Shown here: one piece after another, positions 47,945-59,292 of the stretch
Layout of the letters: each line of letters begins with the position of its first letter
How positions within the stretch are numbered: the first letter of the stretch is position 1
DNA from: Vibrionaceae bacterium
GTDB taxonomy: Bacteria > Pseudomonadota > Gammaproteobacteria > Enterobacterales > Vibrionaceae
Direction of reading: 5' to 3'
DNA length: 64,000 nt
NCBI GenBank assembly: GCA_018222805.1
Contig: JAAEZQ010000001.1
Location: 248,001 to 312,000, forward strand
Notes under the pieces: generated by a model
What the model was told of the DNA's origin: nothing
Database searches by the model: none
Seen by the model: only the letters and a program-made list of their open reading frames with translations
Translations under genes and position numbers: made by a program

Positions 47945-48400
47945 TCAAGCATAAACCGGCAGACTTCCATTACCTTTTACTTCTCTTATCGCTAAATGGG
48001 TATGAATGTCTTTCACGTTCTCCAGCCTCTGTAATTTTCTAGTGAAGTTTTCGTAGCCAGCAAGATCCTTACTGACAACTTCCAGCAAGTAATCGTATGC
48101 GCCCGAAACAACGTGGCAAGAGATTACCTCGTCCATTTCAACGATGGAATATTCAAACTCATCAATCGAAGATGCTTGGTGATTATTCAAACTGACTTCG
48201 ACAAAAACCGTCATCGCGATGCCAACGTTGCTGCGGGATAATATCGCCCGGTAACCATTAATAACACCTTCTTGCTCAAGACGCTTTATTCGCCTTGCAC
48301 ATGGAGAAGACGACAGCCCGACTCGATCGGCGAGATCAGCAGTCGTCAGTGTGGCGTCTTTTTGAATCAGGTTCAGGAGTTGCCTGTCTATTTTATCCAT
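47945..48400 (-). CDS. Lrp/AsnC-family transcriptional regulator
   Basis: A 151-residue regulator: N-terminal helix-turn-helix (DKIDRQLLNLIQKDATLTTADLADRVGLS, about 2-45) and a RAM ligand-binding domain (about 68-145). AAAGAG precedes the ATG. It is divergent from an EamA exporter gene across 149 bp, so it probably controls that gene in response to an amino acid. Confidence 0.9.
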   Translation of the reverse strand: MDKIDRQLLNLIQKDATLTTADLADRVGLSSSPCARRIKRLEQEGVINGYRAILSRSNVGIAMTVFVEVSLNNHQASSIDEFEYSIVEMDEVISCHVVSGAYDYLLEVVSKDLAGYENFTRKLQRLENVKDIHTHLAIREVKGNGSLPVYA

Positions 48401-48549
48401 TTCTCTTTACCTGCCACATTTCATCAATATGTAAACTTTATACGCGTTTTTTCACCAACATTGAAATAAATAACGTCATTAATTGCCACCACTGAGCGTC
48501 ATTTTTATTCGACAATGAACATGTCGATAACAAATTGGATACATTAAGC

Positions 48550-49476
48550 ATGATTCTGGGATACGCAGCAATATCAGTGACCTTACTTCTCTGGTCTGGT
48601 TTTTTCATTTCTCTCAAAGCAGGCGCGATCTCAGTACTTCAACCAGCCGATATCGCATTGGTTAGATTTTTGATTCCAGGCGTGGTCTTGTTACCTTTCG
48701 TCCTAAAGTACAGGAAAGCTATAAGCGCCATTCCCAATAAATACTTAGCCGGTGTTGTTGTGGGTAGTGGCCTGCCTTACTTACTGCTCGTCGGTAGCGC
48801 CATGCACCTCGCTCCGGTCTCTCATGCCAGCGCACTGATCCCAGGCACATTACCGCTATTTGTCTCTGCCATCGCTGTTATTTTTTATCAACAAGCATTG
48901 AGCCAACACCGGTTATTTGGCCTTACGACGGTATTATTGGGTATTTTTGTCTTCTTGTTTTCCAACGCAGGTACTGATTACAACTGGTCACAACTACAAG
49001 GGCATCTATTATTTCTTACTGGCAGTTTAATGTGGGCAGTCTTTACCATTAGTGCGCGTGTCGCCAACCTGAACGCTCATGTGTGTGCTGGTTTTGTGGC
49101 GATTGCTTCACTGGCGCTGCTCATAGTCGCAGTTGGTTTCGGCTGGGCAGAAAGCTATTTAGCCAGCACGCCAATGAAGTACTGGCCATGGAAAGAACTA
49201 TTCGGGCATGCCCTGCTTCAAGGGGTCGGAGCAGGCTTAATCGCCTCATATACTTTTATATACGCTATCCGAATCATTGGTGCGGAAGCCAGTGCTGCCT
49301 TTGGCTCTTTGACTCCCGTGATTGCGACACTGCTAGCGATCCCAATCTTTGGCGAGCAACCTGATACACTGACCTGGCTGGCCCTGATGTTTGTAACGTG
49401 TGGCAGTATTATCGCGAGCCAGATATTTATGAAAAGTGACCTAAGCCAATCTTATCGCCCGCCAGTGCATCGTTAG
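48550..49476 (+). CDS. EamA/DMT-family exporter
   Basis: A 308-residue protein with about ten transmembrane helices in two EamA repeats (GFFISLKAGAISVLQPADIALVRF; EASAAFGSLTPVIATLLAIPIFGE, shortened). It probably exports an amino acid or related metabolite under the divergent Lrp-type regulator. ATG 48550 is chosen; a TTG at 48535 would add five residues. Confidence 0.87.
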   Translation: MILGYAAISVTLLLWSGFFISLKAGAISVLQPADIALVRFLIPGVVLLPFVLKYRKAISAIPNKYLAGVVVGSGLPYLLLVGSAMHLAPVSHASALIPGTLPLFVSAIAVIFYQQALSQHRLFGLTTVLLGIFVFLFSNAGTDYNWSQLQGHLLFLTGSLMWAVFTISARVANLNAHVCAGFVAIASLALLIVAVGFGWAESYLASTPMKYWPWKELFGHALLQGVGAGLIASYTFIYAIRIIGAEASAAFGSLTPVIATLLAIPIFGEQPDTLTWLALMFVTCGSIIASQIFMKSDLSQSYRPPVHR

Positions 49477-49707
49477 GGGGCGTATACCTTATGAGCGGAT
49501 TTTTGTAACGACTGGTTTGGCATTTGTGCAGATGGCGCGATTCGACAAGTGGTCATTCTATAATCAAACTTTTATAGTGACGGGGTAGAGCAGCGCTCGA
49601 TTAGATTAAAAAGCTCAAATAAGCAGTTATTTACTTAAAGTATATTGCCTGAGCAAATGGTGTTCTGATAGCCTCCCAAATAATAAGGAATTAGAATACT
49701 TGATGAT

Positions 49708-50391
49708 ATGCCAGCAACACATACGAAAAATGAACTGAGTCATTTCTTGAAACCGGGAACTAAGTTGTCCATTGAGCTGGAGTTTGGTCCGCAGAAGAGC
49801 AGCTCATACTCGACAACTTATTTAGGCTTTAAGGAAAACGCCTACCTGATCATTGATATTCCAACGAGACTACTAGAAGATCATGCAATCAGAAGGCTCA
49901 ATAATGCTGACGTCGTTATTCGCGGCGTGTCAGACACAGAGCTGGGGCACGTGATCGCGTTCAAATCCAGCGTGTTAATACACATTGTTCACCCTTCCCC
50001 TCTTTTATTCGTCCGAATACCCACTACGTTTGCCACAAAACCAGTTCGCGAATTTGAACGATACAAAATGAAAATGGACTGTGCTATTGACCATGATGGT
50101 AATCGTTACACCGGCAGCCTGATTGACTTTTCATTAGCCGGGATCGGCATTTCGACCTTAATTGAACCGGAATTTCAAGTGGGTGATAGCGTCACGATTA
50201 CTTCAGCACTCAATGCGTATGTTGGCAACGATAATCAATGCTTAATAGCGAACATCAAAAAGTTAACAAAAAGCTGGATCATTGGAATTAAGTTTGAGAA
50301 ACCAATCGCTATGACTGACCAACTGAAAGTAGCGTTGCTGGAACAGTATTTTCTGTCCAGCAACCAACGTTTAACACTAAAAGCAAATTGA
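49708..50391 (+). CDS. PilZ-domain protein (c-di-GMP binding, YcgR-like)
   Basis: A 227-residue protein: an N-terminal YcgR-like beta domain (about 12-105) and a PilZ domain (about 112-215). The c-di-GMP-binding RxxxR is present as REFER and the second motif as DFSLAGIG (DxSxxG). It is likely to brake flagella or tune another surface process. AAGGAA lies about 18 bases before the ATG, so the ribosome site is weak. Confidence 0.87.
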   Translation: MPATHTKNELSHFLKPGTKLSIELEFGPQKSSSYSTTYLGFKENAYLIIDIPTRLLEDHAIRRLNNADVVIRGVSDTELGHVIAFKSSVLIHIVHPSPLLFVRIPTTFATKPVREFERYKMKMDCAIDHDGNRYTGSLIDFSLAGIGISTLIEPEFQVGDSVTITSALNAYVGNDNQCLIANIKKLTKSWIIGIKFEKPIAMTDQLKVALLEQYFLSSNQRLTLKAN

Positions 50392-50395
50392 ACGG

Positions 50396-51433
50396 CTATT
50401 GTTCGCCAAAGCGAGTCGCTTCAAAGCTATTGAGGAATCGATGGACCAGATAGGTCACTAGTAGCGTTGCAACAATGGCAAACAGGATACTGCTCACTCG
50501 ATAAAGCGCGCTAAAGATCAAATCACCACCTGGGCTTAAGTATTGTCCAAATAAAATGCCTAACGTGGTAAGTCCACCAAAGCCCGCTCCAGATCCACTG
50601 GATTCTTTAACGTGCATATAGCTGAAAATCATTGCGCCAATCCAAAGCAGAGGTACGACGAATAGCAAGGTACCTGACCAGTCATAAAGCATTAGCTGGC
50701 TTGTAATACCGAACGTAACCCCCAGTAACGTGCCCATCGCTCTTTTACGTGCATAGCCGAGGGCACCATTCCAGTGCATCGGAAACAACAACAATATCGT
50801 AGTCGCCTGAGCCGATAAAGAGTCACTTAAGTCGAAAACCTGGAAAACCAAAAACGACATAGTTGCAATGCTCGCACCCATCAACGCTTCATGACGCATG
50901 CGATGGCTTTTCTTCGGCTCAGAGGGGATGACCGGAGGCTGGCGAGGCTCTACATCTGGGATCAGAGACGTCACTAAGTATGCTATAACGACAGAGAGAA
51001 CATTCGCTTCCAGATTACTGAAGATCAAATCATTTAGATCCGTACTCACATAACTGGAAAAGTGCAGCATGATACTAAGGTTCATTACACTACTTGCGCC
51101 AAACAGGAACAAACTTCCTTTGGACATACAGGCAAATTTATACAGGAATAAACAAAAAGCAATCATAGTCATCATGAATGGATGACCACCAAACAGTCCT
51201 GCCAGAATACTAACCTCAAGGCCACAGACTACGGCGGCAAAGATCATCTGTCTAGCCGCATGCAAGCTCATCACAGGTATCATGCCAAGCAGCAGCATAG
51301 GCATTACAGTGTAAAATACACCGTAGTTCCAGCCGAAAAGTTTACAAACGGTGAAGCCTATCGTCGCGCCAGTGGCGATTCGAAGGCACTGTCGGAGATC
51401 ATTCTCTGACATGGGGTGGTCCCATAACTTCAT
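50396..51433 (-). CDS. FUSC/DUF2955-family inner membrane protein
   Basis: A 345-residue polytopic protein with two sets of hydrophobic segments around a cytoplasmic loop (about 160-185), as in aromatic-acid or fusaric-acid exporters. It follows a HlyD adaptor gene by 12 bases and a MarR gene, an arrangement typical of AaeAB-like efflux systems. No outer-membrane component is near. Confidence 0.83.
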   Translation of the reverse strand: MKLWDHPMSENDLRQCLRIATGATIGFTVCKLFGWNYGVFYTVMPMLLLGMIPVMSLHAARQMIFAAVVCGLEVSILAGLFGGHPFMMTMIAFCLFLYKFACMSKGSLFLFGASSVMNLSIMLHFSSYVSTDLNDLIFSNLEANVLSVVIAYLVTSLIPDVEPRQPPVIPSEPKKSHRMRHEALMGASIATMSFLVFQVFDLSDSLSAQATTILLLFPMHWNGALGYARKRAMGTLLGVTFGITSQLMLYDWSGTLLFVVPLLWIGAMIFSYMHVKESSGSGAGFGGLTTLGILFGQYLSPGGDLIFSALYRVSSILFAIVATLLVTYLVHRFLNSFEATRFGEQ

Positions 51434-51445
51434 ACCACCTCCTGA

Positions 51446-52504
51446 TTAATAGATGTAATGCAAGGCACTCAAGAAATGAATCTGTAGGTTACTAAACCAT
51501 CCAGAGACTATATTCTCAGGTAAAAGTTGGACTGTCGCACGCGCTCCGGCTGGGAACAAATGTTGTTTTTGATCGTCGATCTCTAAATGCAAACGCATAC
51601 GCTGTGCATCCCTAACCCAACGGTCAGTCTCAGTAGGTGTAGCAAGTCGACCATCAGCATCAAACTGACCAGAACTTACGCCAGCGTCAATACTTGTGAT
51701 TCGAGCTTCAAAAACTTCTCCCGGCAAACTATCAAATGCCACCAATGCACGGCTGTTACGATTAAAGTGGCGCAAGCTCTTTTCACGGAAATCAGCAATA
51801 ATGTCAACGTCATCTGATACCAATGCAACCAGAGGACTTGCAGCAGAAGCATAAGCACCAGCTTCCAGTTGAAGATTTGCGACCACTCCATCATGTTCAG
51901 CAATGACTCTTGTGTAAGACAGATTCAGCTCAGCTTGCTTGAGTTGATTCTGCGCAACGCGAACGCTGACATTATCTTCACCCATATCACCACGACTTAC
52001 TTCAAGTTCCTTAAGACGAGCGCGGGCAGCCAATAAGTTTGCTTTTCCAGCAGTTGCGCTACTCTGTGCATCATCAAGTTGCTGTTGAGAGGTACCGTTG
52101 CGGTGAAACAGCTTATTCAAACGCGCCGCTTCCCTCACCTTTTGCTCTGCAACAATCTTGCTTGCTTCCACATCTGCTTTAGCCGCTGCGATTGAAGCAT
52201 CCAGCTGGTCATTATTTTGAATCACCTGATCCAGATTGAGCCGAGCGCGCTCAACCGCCAGTTGGTACGGCTGTGGATCGATCTGAAACAGCACATCACC
52301 CTTATGGACTTCCTGATTGTTTGTCACATAAATTTCTGTGATTTGCCCACTAACACGTGGAGCCACTTTGGTTACCACGCGAGTTGCCATTGCTTGGGGA
52401 GTAAGGGGCATTGCCAAGTCAGCAATTAGAAAATAAGCAAAGACAAGGACAAACGCTACGCATGAATATTTAATCCAGCGCGCGAATTTTTGGTCTGGAG
52501 TCAT
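51446..52504 (-). CDS. HlyD/EmrA-type periplasmic adaptor
   Basis: A 352-residue membrane fusion protein: one N-terminal membrane helix (SCVAFVLVFAYFLIADLAM), a lipoyl half (VAPRVSGQITEIYVTNNQEV), a long coiled-coil hairpin (about 85-185), and the second lipoyl half (LNLSYTRVIAEHDGVVANL). Partner of the FUSC gene downstream and under the MarR regulator upstream. Confidence 0.9.
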   Translation of the reverse strand: MTPDQKFARWIKYSCVAFVLVFAYFLIADLAMPLTPQAMATRVVTKVAPRVSGQITEIYVTNNQEVHKGDVLFQIDPQPYQLAVERARLNLDQVIQNNDQLDASIAAAKADVEASKIVAEQKVREAARLNKLFHRNGTSQQQLDDAQSSATAGKANLLAARARLKELEVSRGDMGEDNVSVRVAQNQLKQAELNLSYTRVIAEHDGVVANLQLEAGAYASAASPLVALVSDDVDIIADFREKSLRHFNRNSRALVAFDSLPGEVFEARITSIDAGVSSGQFDADGRLATPTETDRWVRDAQRMRLHLEIDDQKQHLFPAGARATVQLLPENIVSGWFSNLQIHFLSALHYIY

Positions 52505-52537
52505 AGGATTTAACTTCTCTTTATTAGGTTTTCTAAC

Positions 52538-52993
52538 TTATTCGCTAAGTGTATCGAGTGCATTACGAGCAATTTGTTCTAGGATTAATCCCATGGTTTT
52601 CAGCTCGTCATCATTGATGTCAGACAGTAATTTTCTGCGAACCTCAAAGATTCGGCTCTCTAGTTGAGTAATAAGAGCTTTACCTTCATCCGTCAGACTG
52701 ACGATACGAGCCCGCTTGTCATATTCGCAACAACGTCGTATTACCAGAGACTGCTCTTCAAGTAATTTTAAGGTTCGCATCAACGACGACAGTTCAATCT
52801 CTAGTACTTCCGCGAGATGCTTCTGACTGACGTTGTCCCCCATACGATGCAACTTCCATAAGGCAGTCCAGCGCGGATACGTCAGGTTCAGTGGCTCAAG
52901 CTCTCGGTCTGCGACCATTTTCCATAAACGTGAGACACGAGATAACTTCTCCGCAACGGAAAGCTCTCTCAAAATGTCGATGTCTTGAATCAT
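52538..52993 (-). CDS. MarR-family transcriptional regulator
   Basis: A 151-residue winged-helix regulator (SQKHLAEVLEIELSSLMRTLKLLEEQ recognition region, shortened; wing with CCEYDKRARIVSLTDEG). It is the first gene of the marR-hlyD-FUSC operon. Two palindromes (53007-53026, 53037-53048) lie directly upstream, so it very likely represses its own operon. ATG 52993 is chosen over a GTG nine bases earlier, which would sit nearly on the operator. Confidence 0.9.
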   Translation of the reverse strand: MIQDIDILRELSVAEKLSRVSRLWKMVADRELEPLNLTYPRWTALWKLHRMGDNVSQKHLAEVLEIELSSLMRTLKLLEEQSLVIRRCCEYDKRARIVSLTDEGKALITQLESRIFEVRRKLLSDINDDELKTMGLILEQIARNALDTLSE

Positions 52994-53006
52994 TACAAAC
53001 ACTCAT

Positions 53007-53026
53007 TTACTTAGCATGCTAAGTAA
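53007..53026. promoter_or_regulatory. Operator 1 of the MarR regulator (20-bp perfect palindrome)
   Basis: TTACTTAGCATGCTAAGTAA is its own reverse complement. It lies 13 bases before the marR start codon and is repeated in shorter form 26 bp further upstream. Confidence 0.75.
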
Positions 53027-53036
53027 TATAAATTGG

Positions 53037-53048
53037 TTAGCATGCTAA
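53037..53048. promoter_or_regulatory. Operator 2 of the MarR regulator
   Basis: TTAGCATGCTAA, the 12-bp core of operator 1. The centre-to-centre distance of 26 bp is about two and a half helix turns, so two dimers would lie on opposite faces. Confidence 0.7.
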
Positions 53049-53119
53049 GTAAATAGCTTTGTGACAAAAATCACATTAAGTTTAAGGTAAGAGATTTTGT
53101 GACAGAGGGCTCTTGGGTA

Positions 53120-53147
53120 ATAAAAAGGCACAACTTTCGTTGTGCCT
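53120..53147 (-). terminator. Terminator of luxPQ
   Basis: AGGCACAAC, loop TTTC, GTTGTGCCT; on the minus strand it is followed by TTTTATTA. Confidence 0.88.
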
Positions 53148-53167
53148 GATGTGCGGTGATATCTTTA

Positions 53168-55740
53168 TTATGCCCAGTCGACTGCGAATCTCTGTTTATA
53201 ATCCAAAAGCGCATCGTGGAATGCGCTCTCTTTAATCGGTTTTAGTAAGATGTAGTTCGCTCCCGCTTCCATAAACGCATCACCGGTTTCTTTAGCGGTA
53301 TCAGCCGTGCAAGCATAAATAGGCGTGCCTATTTTCAAATTTCGGCGAATCTCTTTTGTGGTTTCTATACCACCGAGATGCGGAAGTTGGTTATCCATTA
53401 AGATCAAATCATAGGTCTGGTGTTTTAACCGCTCGATGGCCTCAAGCCCGTCTTTTGCCCATTCAACCTGTATTTTATATTTATTACAAAAGGCTTTTAA
53501 AATAAACGCATTGGTATGATTGTCTTCAACAAGCAGGACCTTTAACGTTTCATTGAACATATCCTCAGGATTGATATGTTGGTTAGGTTTATTTTCACTC
53601 GAAAGACGCTCACGATCTCTCACAGGCAACGTCACAACAAATGTCGTTCCAACCCCTTTTTGACTGTAGACTTGAACATTACCGTCTAACATATCGACCA
53701 AACTTTTGACTATTGTCAGTCCTAAACCACTACCACCATATTCACGAGTTGTCGTTTCCTCTTCTTGCACAAACGGCTCAAACATTTGCTCGAGTTTATT
53801 CGGGTCAATACCAATACCCGTGTCGGAAACTTCAACCACGAGCACGCTGTTCTCAGCCCCTTCAAACTGGTCTAGTACCGCGCTTAGCCGCACACTTCCT
53901 GATGGAGTAAACTTGACAGCATTACTAAGTAGGTTAAACATAATTTGGTTGAGGCGAACCTGATCCGTAAAGAGTGCCACTTTAGGATCCAACTGGTTTT
54001 CAATTACCAGTTCCACGCCTTTACTTTCACAAATCGGACGATAAATATTCTCTAAAGTACGAACGGTATCAGTAAAGGAAAACGAGTGTTTTTGAATATT
54101 GAATTTCCCTTGCTCGATTTTTGAGAAGTCTAAAATATCATTCAAAACAGCAAGTAAGTGCTCACCACTATGGCGGAGCACATCTATCTGATTACTCTGC
54201 TCTTGCGATTCAACAGAGCCTTTCAATAACTGAGCAACACCTAAAATTCCATTTATCGGCGTTCTAATTTCGTGACTCATCTTAGCTAGGAAATCAGCGC
54301 GAGCTTGAGCGGATTTTTCTGCTTCTTTTCTGGCGACATTACTTTGCTTTTCAGCTTCGATAAGGGTAGTGATGTCTTGCCCTTGAACAATGATGCCACT
54401 GAGATCGCCATCAACAAGAATAGGCGATAGGTTCCAGCGATACACTTTTTCGCCAATCGGCACATTCACCCCAGTTAACGTCGCACCTTGCGATGCCATG
54501 CGTAGATGCGGAAGTAATTTTTCTTTAAAGCTTTTAAAGACGGGAGGCATTGCCTTAAAGTCATTTTCGAGCACCAGCTCTTTTCTCGCCGCCGGGTTTA
54601 TTTGTATCAGTATCCCAGCTTCAGACCACACCATGATCGGCGATAAAGCAAAGTTAAACAGGTCCCGAAATGAACGCTTTTGCGCTTCAAGCTCTTCAAA
54701 CGTGTTTTCTAGCGTAGTACCAATATCATCGAATTCTTCGATATCTGACCCACCAAAACGCTCAAAGCCGTTTTCTTCACGAGCAGAACGCGTATAAGAC
54801 ATCAATGAGTCAAGTTGTTCTGCGACCTTATTCTCGATCCACTCTTTAGTCAGTAAGGCAATTAAGATCATCCCGATAACCGAAGCCATCATTGCCAAAA
54901 GGTGTTGAACCTGCAGGGTAACCACACTTTGGTTGTCCTGAACCGTCAGCAAAGACAAATCGGTATGCGCCGCGTTCACTTCAATTGGTGTCTTAATGAT
55001 CAATAACTTATCGAGTTTCTCCCGAGACTCTTTGCGTTTCAGAACATCAAATATTTTATAAGACTCATCGCCAGCTAATGAATTGGCTAAAGGTAGGTTG
55101 TTGGATATAAGTACAACATTATCGACGTTACCTTCCTTCTTTAGTCTTTCCATCAAGCCAAAATTATTATCCAGAACGACTACATTGTAGGAGTAGCCCA
55201 TCACTTCGCCCGTTTTGGGTTCAAGTACGGGGACTCTTCTGACCAGCAGGTGACGTGCACCCATCGGGGTCAGCGAAGTGATGTAGTACCAGTTATTGGT
55301 GAATGTGACGCTACTGGCAACAGTATCGAGTATTGAGTCGTTAATGCCATAGAAATGGGCATTGCCATCATCCCAGATAATTCCTTGATGATTAGTGAGG
55401 AAGCGAATTTCAGGCGAGTGTGAAGGATCACTCTGATCAATGCTGAGGAAAAAGAAATTTAAGGCTTCTTCATCACGCTTACTGTAAAACTCGAGCACCA
55501 CATCGCTTTTAGAATTGCTGTCGTGGTGGATTTGAATCGCAGCGAAATGACTGTCGAAGATGTTCAGAATCAGGGCTGATGTTTGTTGCTTTGTCCTGTC
55601 GACTTCTTGCCAAATAATCTGTTTGGAGAAGTAATAACTCTGAACGAATATGCCAAAAATTATCGGAGCAAGAACGAGAATAATAATTTTAGTAATGAGC
55701 GTCGACAAAGAGCGACGCTTTCTGGTTGATGTATTTGTCA

Positions 55741-55741
<1 letters not shown>
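53168..55741 (-). CDS. luxQ: Autoinducer-2 sensor hybrid kinase/phosphatase LuxQ
   Basis: An 857-residue membrane kinase: TM1 at about 15-37, a periplasmic double-PAS domain that contacts LuxP (about 40-280), TM2 (LAMMASVIGMILIALL), a PAS domain, a histidine kinase with KMSHEIRTPINGILG, G boxes (DTGIGI, GGSGLGLTI), and a C-terminal receiver with Asp in LILMDNQLP. Length matches V. harveyi LuxQ (859 aa). Without AI-2 it phosphorylates LuxU; with AI-2 it acts as phosphatase. ATG 55741 shares one base with the luxP stop (TGATG). Confidence 0.95.
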
Positions 55742-56871
<1,130 letters not shown>

Positions 56872-57057
56872 TCACTCTATTTATTATCTAACCGAGTCAT
56901 CCGTTACTTGGGCGTGTTGGACTATTGTAATCTACCTTCCACTGAGTATTGGTTTCAATAGTATTTTCTTTGTTCTGTATTATGCGTCAGATGAATCTTA
57001 CATAACAAACGAATATTGCACGACATTTCAGCACACTATAAAGCGCATTTTAGATAA

Positions 57058-57086
57058 AAAGAAACCGCCTTCAAAAATTCGGCGGC
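57058..57086 (-). terminator. Candidate terminator after the yceH/GIY-YIG pair
   Basis: CCGCC (57065) and GGCGG (57081) arms; on the minus strand TTTCTTTTTATC follows. It lies about 47 bases after the GIY-YIG stop. Confidence 0.6.
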
Positions 57087-57132
57087 TTATCATCAATCAG
57101 TGTAGTACGTTTTCTGGACTATTTATCGATAT

Positions 57133-57447
57133 CTAAAGACGGACGGTCAATATCAAGCTTTGGTTTTCATCCAAGGCAATTGAGGCTTTAGACTCGACTA
57201 ATAACTCTTTGTTCTTTTTCGCTAGTTGTTTAATAAAGTACTCAGCTTTCATCGCAATGCTCTTCGAGTCAAAGCTCATTGTCCATTCCAGTACTAGTGG
57301 GCCTTTACCTTTCAGTGCCTTGGCACCTTTGCCATTCTGATGCTGTTTAAATCGACGTTCAATATCGTTGGTTACGCCGCAATAGAGTGCATTACGGTTA
57401 TTTCGTATCAGATAAACACTCCAAACTTGTTCCACACTTTCACTCAT
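57133..57447 (-). CDS. GIY-YIG domain protein (UPF0213, YhbQ-like)
   Basis: A 104-residue single-domain GIY-YIG protein. The first motif reads VYLIRN...LYCGVT, followed by RRFKQHQNGKGAKALKGKGP and a conserved Glu in KAEYFIKQL. Such proteins are small nucleases of uncertain role in DNA repair or turnover. Its ATG shares a base with the yceH stop (TGATG), so the two genes are coupled. Confidence 0.85.
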   Translation of the reverse strand: MSESVEQVWSVYLIRNNRNALYCGVTNDIERRFKQHQNGKGAKALKGKGPLVLEWTMSFDSKSIAMKAEYFIKQLAKKNKELLVESKASIALDENQSLILTVRL

Positions 57448-58091
57448 CAAAGCAGAGATTCTACCTGAGCTTTCAAAGCGTCCAGTTCCTCTCTAAGCAT
57501 GGCCACTTCTTGCTCAAGCTGACTCACCCGATCTGAGCTCGGTGACATTGACACCGTTGACTCGATTGCGGACACATCCACTTCACCGCAGAATAAATGC
57601 ATATAGCGAGATTCACGCTTGCCAGCCTCACGCGGAAGTTTGACGACTAATGGCCCTTTCTCTTCGCTCGCCAAATGCTCAAGTACGTTTTCCACCTCTT
57701 TAACGTCGCGGAAAGTCGTTAGGCGATTAGTTCGAGTGCGAATTTCACCTGGCGTCTGAGCACCACGTAACAGCATGCAACAGACAATGCCTTTTTCTTG
57801 CTCAGTGAGTTTCAGATCACCAAACTCTGTGTTGCAAAAACGGTGCTGATACTTGCTCACTCGGCTATTAAAAGCACTTTCGTCACTGACAAGTCGACGT
57901 TCAATCAGTGCATCTACCGCATCTAATACTTCAGACTCAGACAACGACATGACTGGCTCACGATTACTTTTTTGATTACATGCGTTGGTAAGTGCATTCA
58001 GACTAAGGGGATAAAGATCGGGAGTCGTCACTTCTTTCTCGATCAGGCAACCAATTACTCGTGCTTCTATTGCCGTTAGCTCAACTTTCAT
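57447..58091 (-). CDS. YceH family protein (DUF480)
   Basis: A 214-residue protein with two winged-helix-like halves ([43 protein letters not shown], key words only here) and a C-terminal coiled coil ([26 protein letters not shown], shortened). It matches E. coli YceH in length and pattern. Function is not established. AAGGAAT precedes the ATG. Confidence 0.88.
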   Translation of the reverse strand: MKVELTAIEARVIGCLIEKEVTTPDLYPLSLNALTNACNQKSNREPVMSLSESEVLDAVDALIERRLVSDESAFNSRVSKYQHRFCNTEFGDLKLTEQEKGIVCCMLLRGAQTPGEIRTRTNRLTTFRDVKEVENVLEHLASEEKGPLVVKLPREAGKRESRYMHLFCGEVDVSAIESTVSMSPSSDRVSQLEQEVAMLREELDALKAQVESLL

Positions 58092-58212
58092 AATGCATTC
58101 CTTATTATTTTTTGCATTTGAATTTTATACTCAAGTCATTTCAAACTGCCAGATTGAAACCTGAACAGTTTTGAATTTACTTGAATATAAGGTAGTCAGG
58201 CTAAAGCATAGC

Positions 58213-58252
58213 CTAAGACCTGACCCCTTTGGTAAATCGGGTTAGGTCTTAG
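58213..58252. repeat. 14-bp inverted repeat (CTAAGACCTGACCC / GGGTTAGGTCTTAG)
   Basis: The arms pair with one G-U and leave a 12-base loop. It overlaps the stop codon of the next reverse gene, and has no T run, so it is not an ordinary terminator. It may be a dispersed palindromic unit. Confidence 0.55.
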
Positions 58253-58506
58253 TGCTCGGACAGAATAGGTACTTTTCTCATATTACCGTCTTCATCAATC
58301 ATCATTATTTTCGAACGATTGAGTTCAACCTCTGTAATTTCGAATTGATTACGCGCATTGATGTATGCTGTTTTTAACTTCTCAGCCAAAGAGCTCGTGA
58401 CTTGTTCACTATCTTGACTGTCGACTTGCTCCGCAGTGTTACGAGAGTCCATATCAAGTGTCATCATTTTGTATTTAATGACGCTGATAATATAGTGAAG
58501 GTTCAA
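58249..58506 (-). CDS. Small acidic protein, function unknown
   Basis: Up to 85 residues; ATG codons inside would give about 71 residues starting MTLDMDSRNTAEQV. The sequence is acidic and helical, with IDEDGNMRKVPIL near the end. No ribosome site is clear for any start. No family recognised. Its stop overlaps the inverted repeat at 58213. Confidence 0.5.
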   Translation of the reverse strand: MNLHYIISVIKYKMMTLDMDSRNTAEQVDSQDSEQVTSSLAEKLKTAYINARNQFEITEVELNRSKIMMIDEDGNMRKVPILSEH

Positions 58507-58755
58507 TCATGACAACGCATCGATGCACTCTAACCCAGAGTCAAACACATATTTATCCATACTGCGTCGAAAAAGACCGTTGTGCTCAATGAATTTTTTG
58601 AACAATTGAGTATATAAATCGTAACGGATGAGTCGTTTCAACAACCAAATCACCTTTGCTCGAAGGTAACCTAAATAAGGCTGAGCCTGATATGAACCAG
58701 CGATGGTTTTCTGTTGCGAGGCACGGACCATAATGATTGGTCGAGAAGTGTTCAA
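58507..58755 (-). CDS. Small basic protein, function unknown
   Basis: Up to 82 residues, or 74 from the internal ATG at 58731 (MVRASQQKTIAGSYQAQPY). Lys/Arg- and aromatic-rich, no signal peptide. It abuts the previous reverse ORF. Neither start has a convincing ribosome site, so I rate it as only possible. Confidence 0.38.
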   Translation of the reverse strand: MNTSRPIIMVRASQQKTIAGSYQAQPYLGYLRAKVIWLLKRLIRYDLYTQLFKKFIEHNGLFRRSMDKYVFDSGLECIDALS

Positions 58756-58844
58756 CTCATCGTCGTGATTGATCTAAAGACTGTTATGCTACGAGATGTT
58801 GTGCTTTAATCGAGAAAGATATTCACAAATTAGGAAAGGGAACT

Positions 58845-59159
58845 ATGAGTAGCGTATTTGAAATCGTTAGCCAAGCTCGTCGTAAAAACAAACTAAAACG
58901 AGAGCTTCTTGATAACGAGAAAAAAGTTCGTGATAACCGCAAACGTGTAGACCTGCTAGACAACCTTCTAGACTACATCAAGCCAGAGATGACTCACGAC
59001 GATATCTTAGCGATCATCAAAAACATGAAAGCAGATTACGAAGATCGTGTTGATGACCACATCATCAAGAGCGCAGAAATTTCTAAAGCTCGTCGTGACA
59101 TCAGCCGTCGTATTCGTGAACTGACAGAAGAAGACAAGCAAACTAGCGGCAAGAAATAA
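58845..59159 (+). CDS. tmaR: Pole-localiser protein TmaR (DUF496, YeeX family)
   Basis: A 104-residue coiled-coil protein. [30 protein letters not shown] and [17 protein letters not shown] match E. coli YeeX/TmaR, which clusters PTS enzyme I at the cell pole and so controls sugar uptake. AGGGAA precedes the ATG. Strong codon bias suggests high expression. Followed by a terminator. Confidence 0.9.
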   Translation: MSSVFEIVSQARRKNKLKRELLDNEKKVRDNRKRVDLLDNLLDYIKPEMTHDDILAIIKNMKADYEDRVDDHIIKSAEISKARRDISRRIRELTEEDKQTSGKK

Positions 59160-59184
59160 ACGCCAAGAATTCGGTTATAATTTG

Positions 59185-59220
59185 AACCCCGAGTAAGACA
59201 ACTTGCTCGGGGTTTGTTTT
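59185..59220 (+). terminator. Terminator of tmaR
   Basis: AACCCCGAG and CTCGGGGTT, loop of 12 with extra AAG/CTT pairing, then TGTTTTTGT. Confidence 0.88.
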
Positions 59221-59292
59221 TGTCTCCGATCAGAGTGATGTGTACAATTACATCAACATATCCCCCTAACCTACTAACTGAATAAGCTTTCT

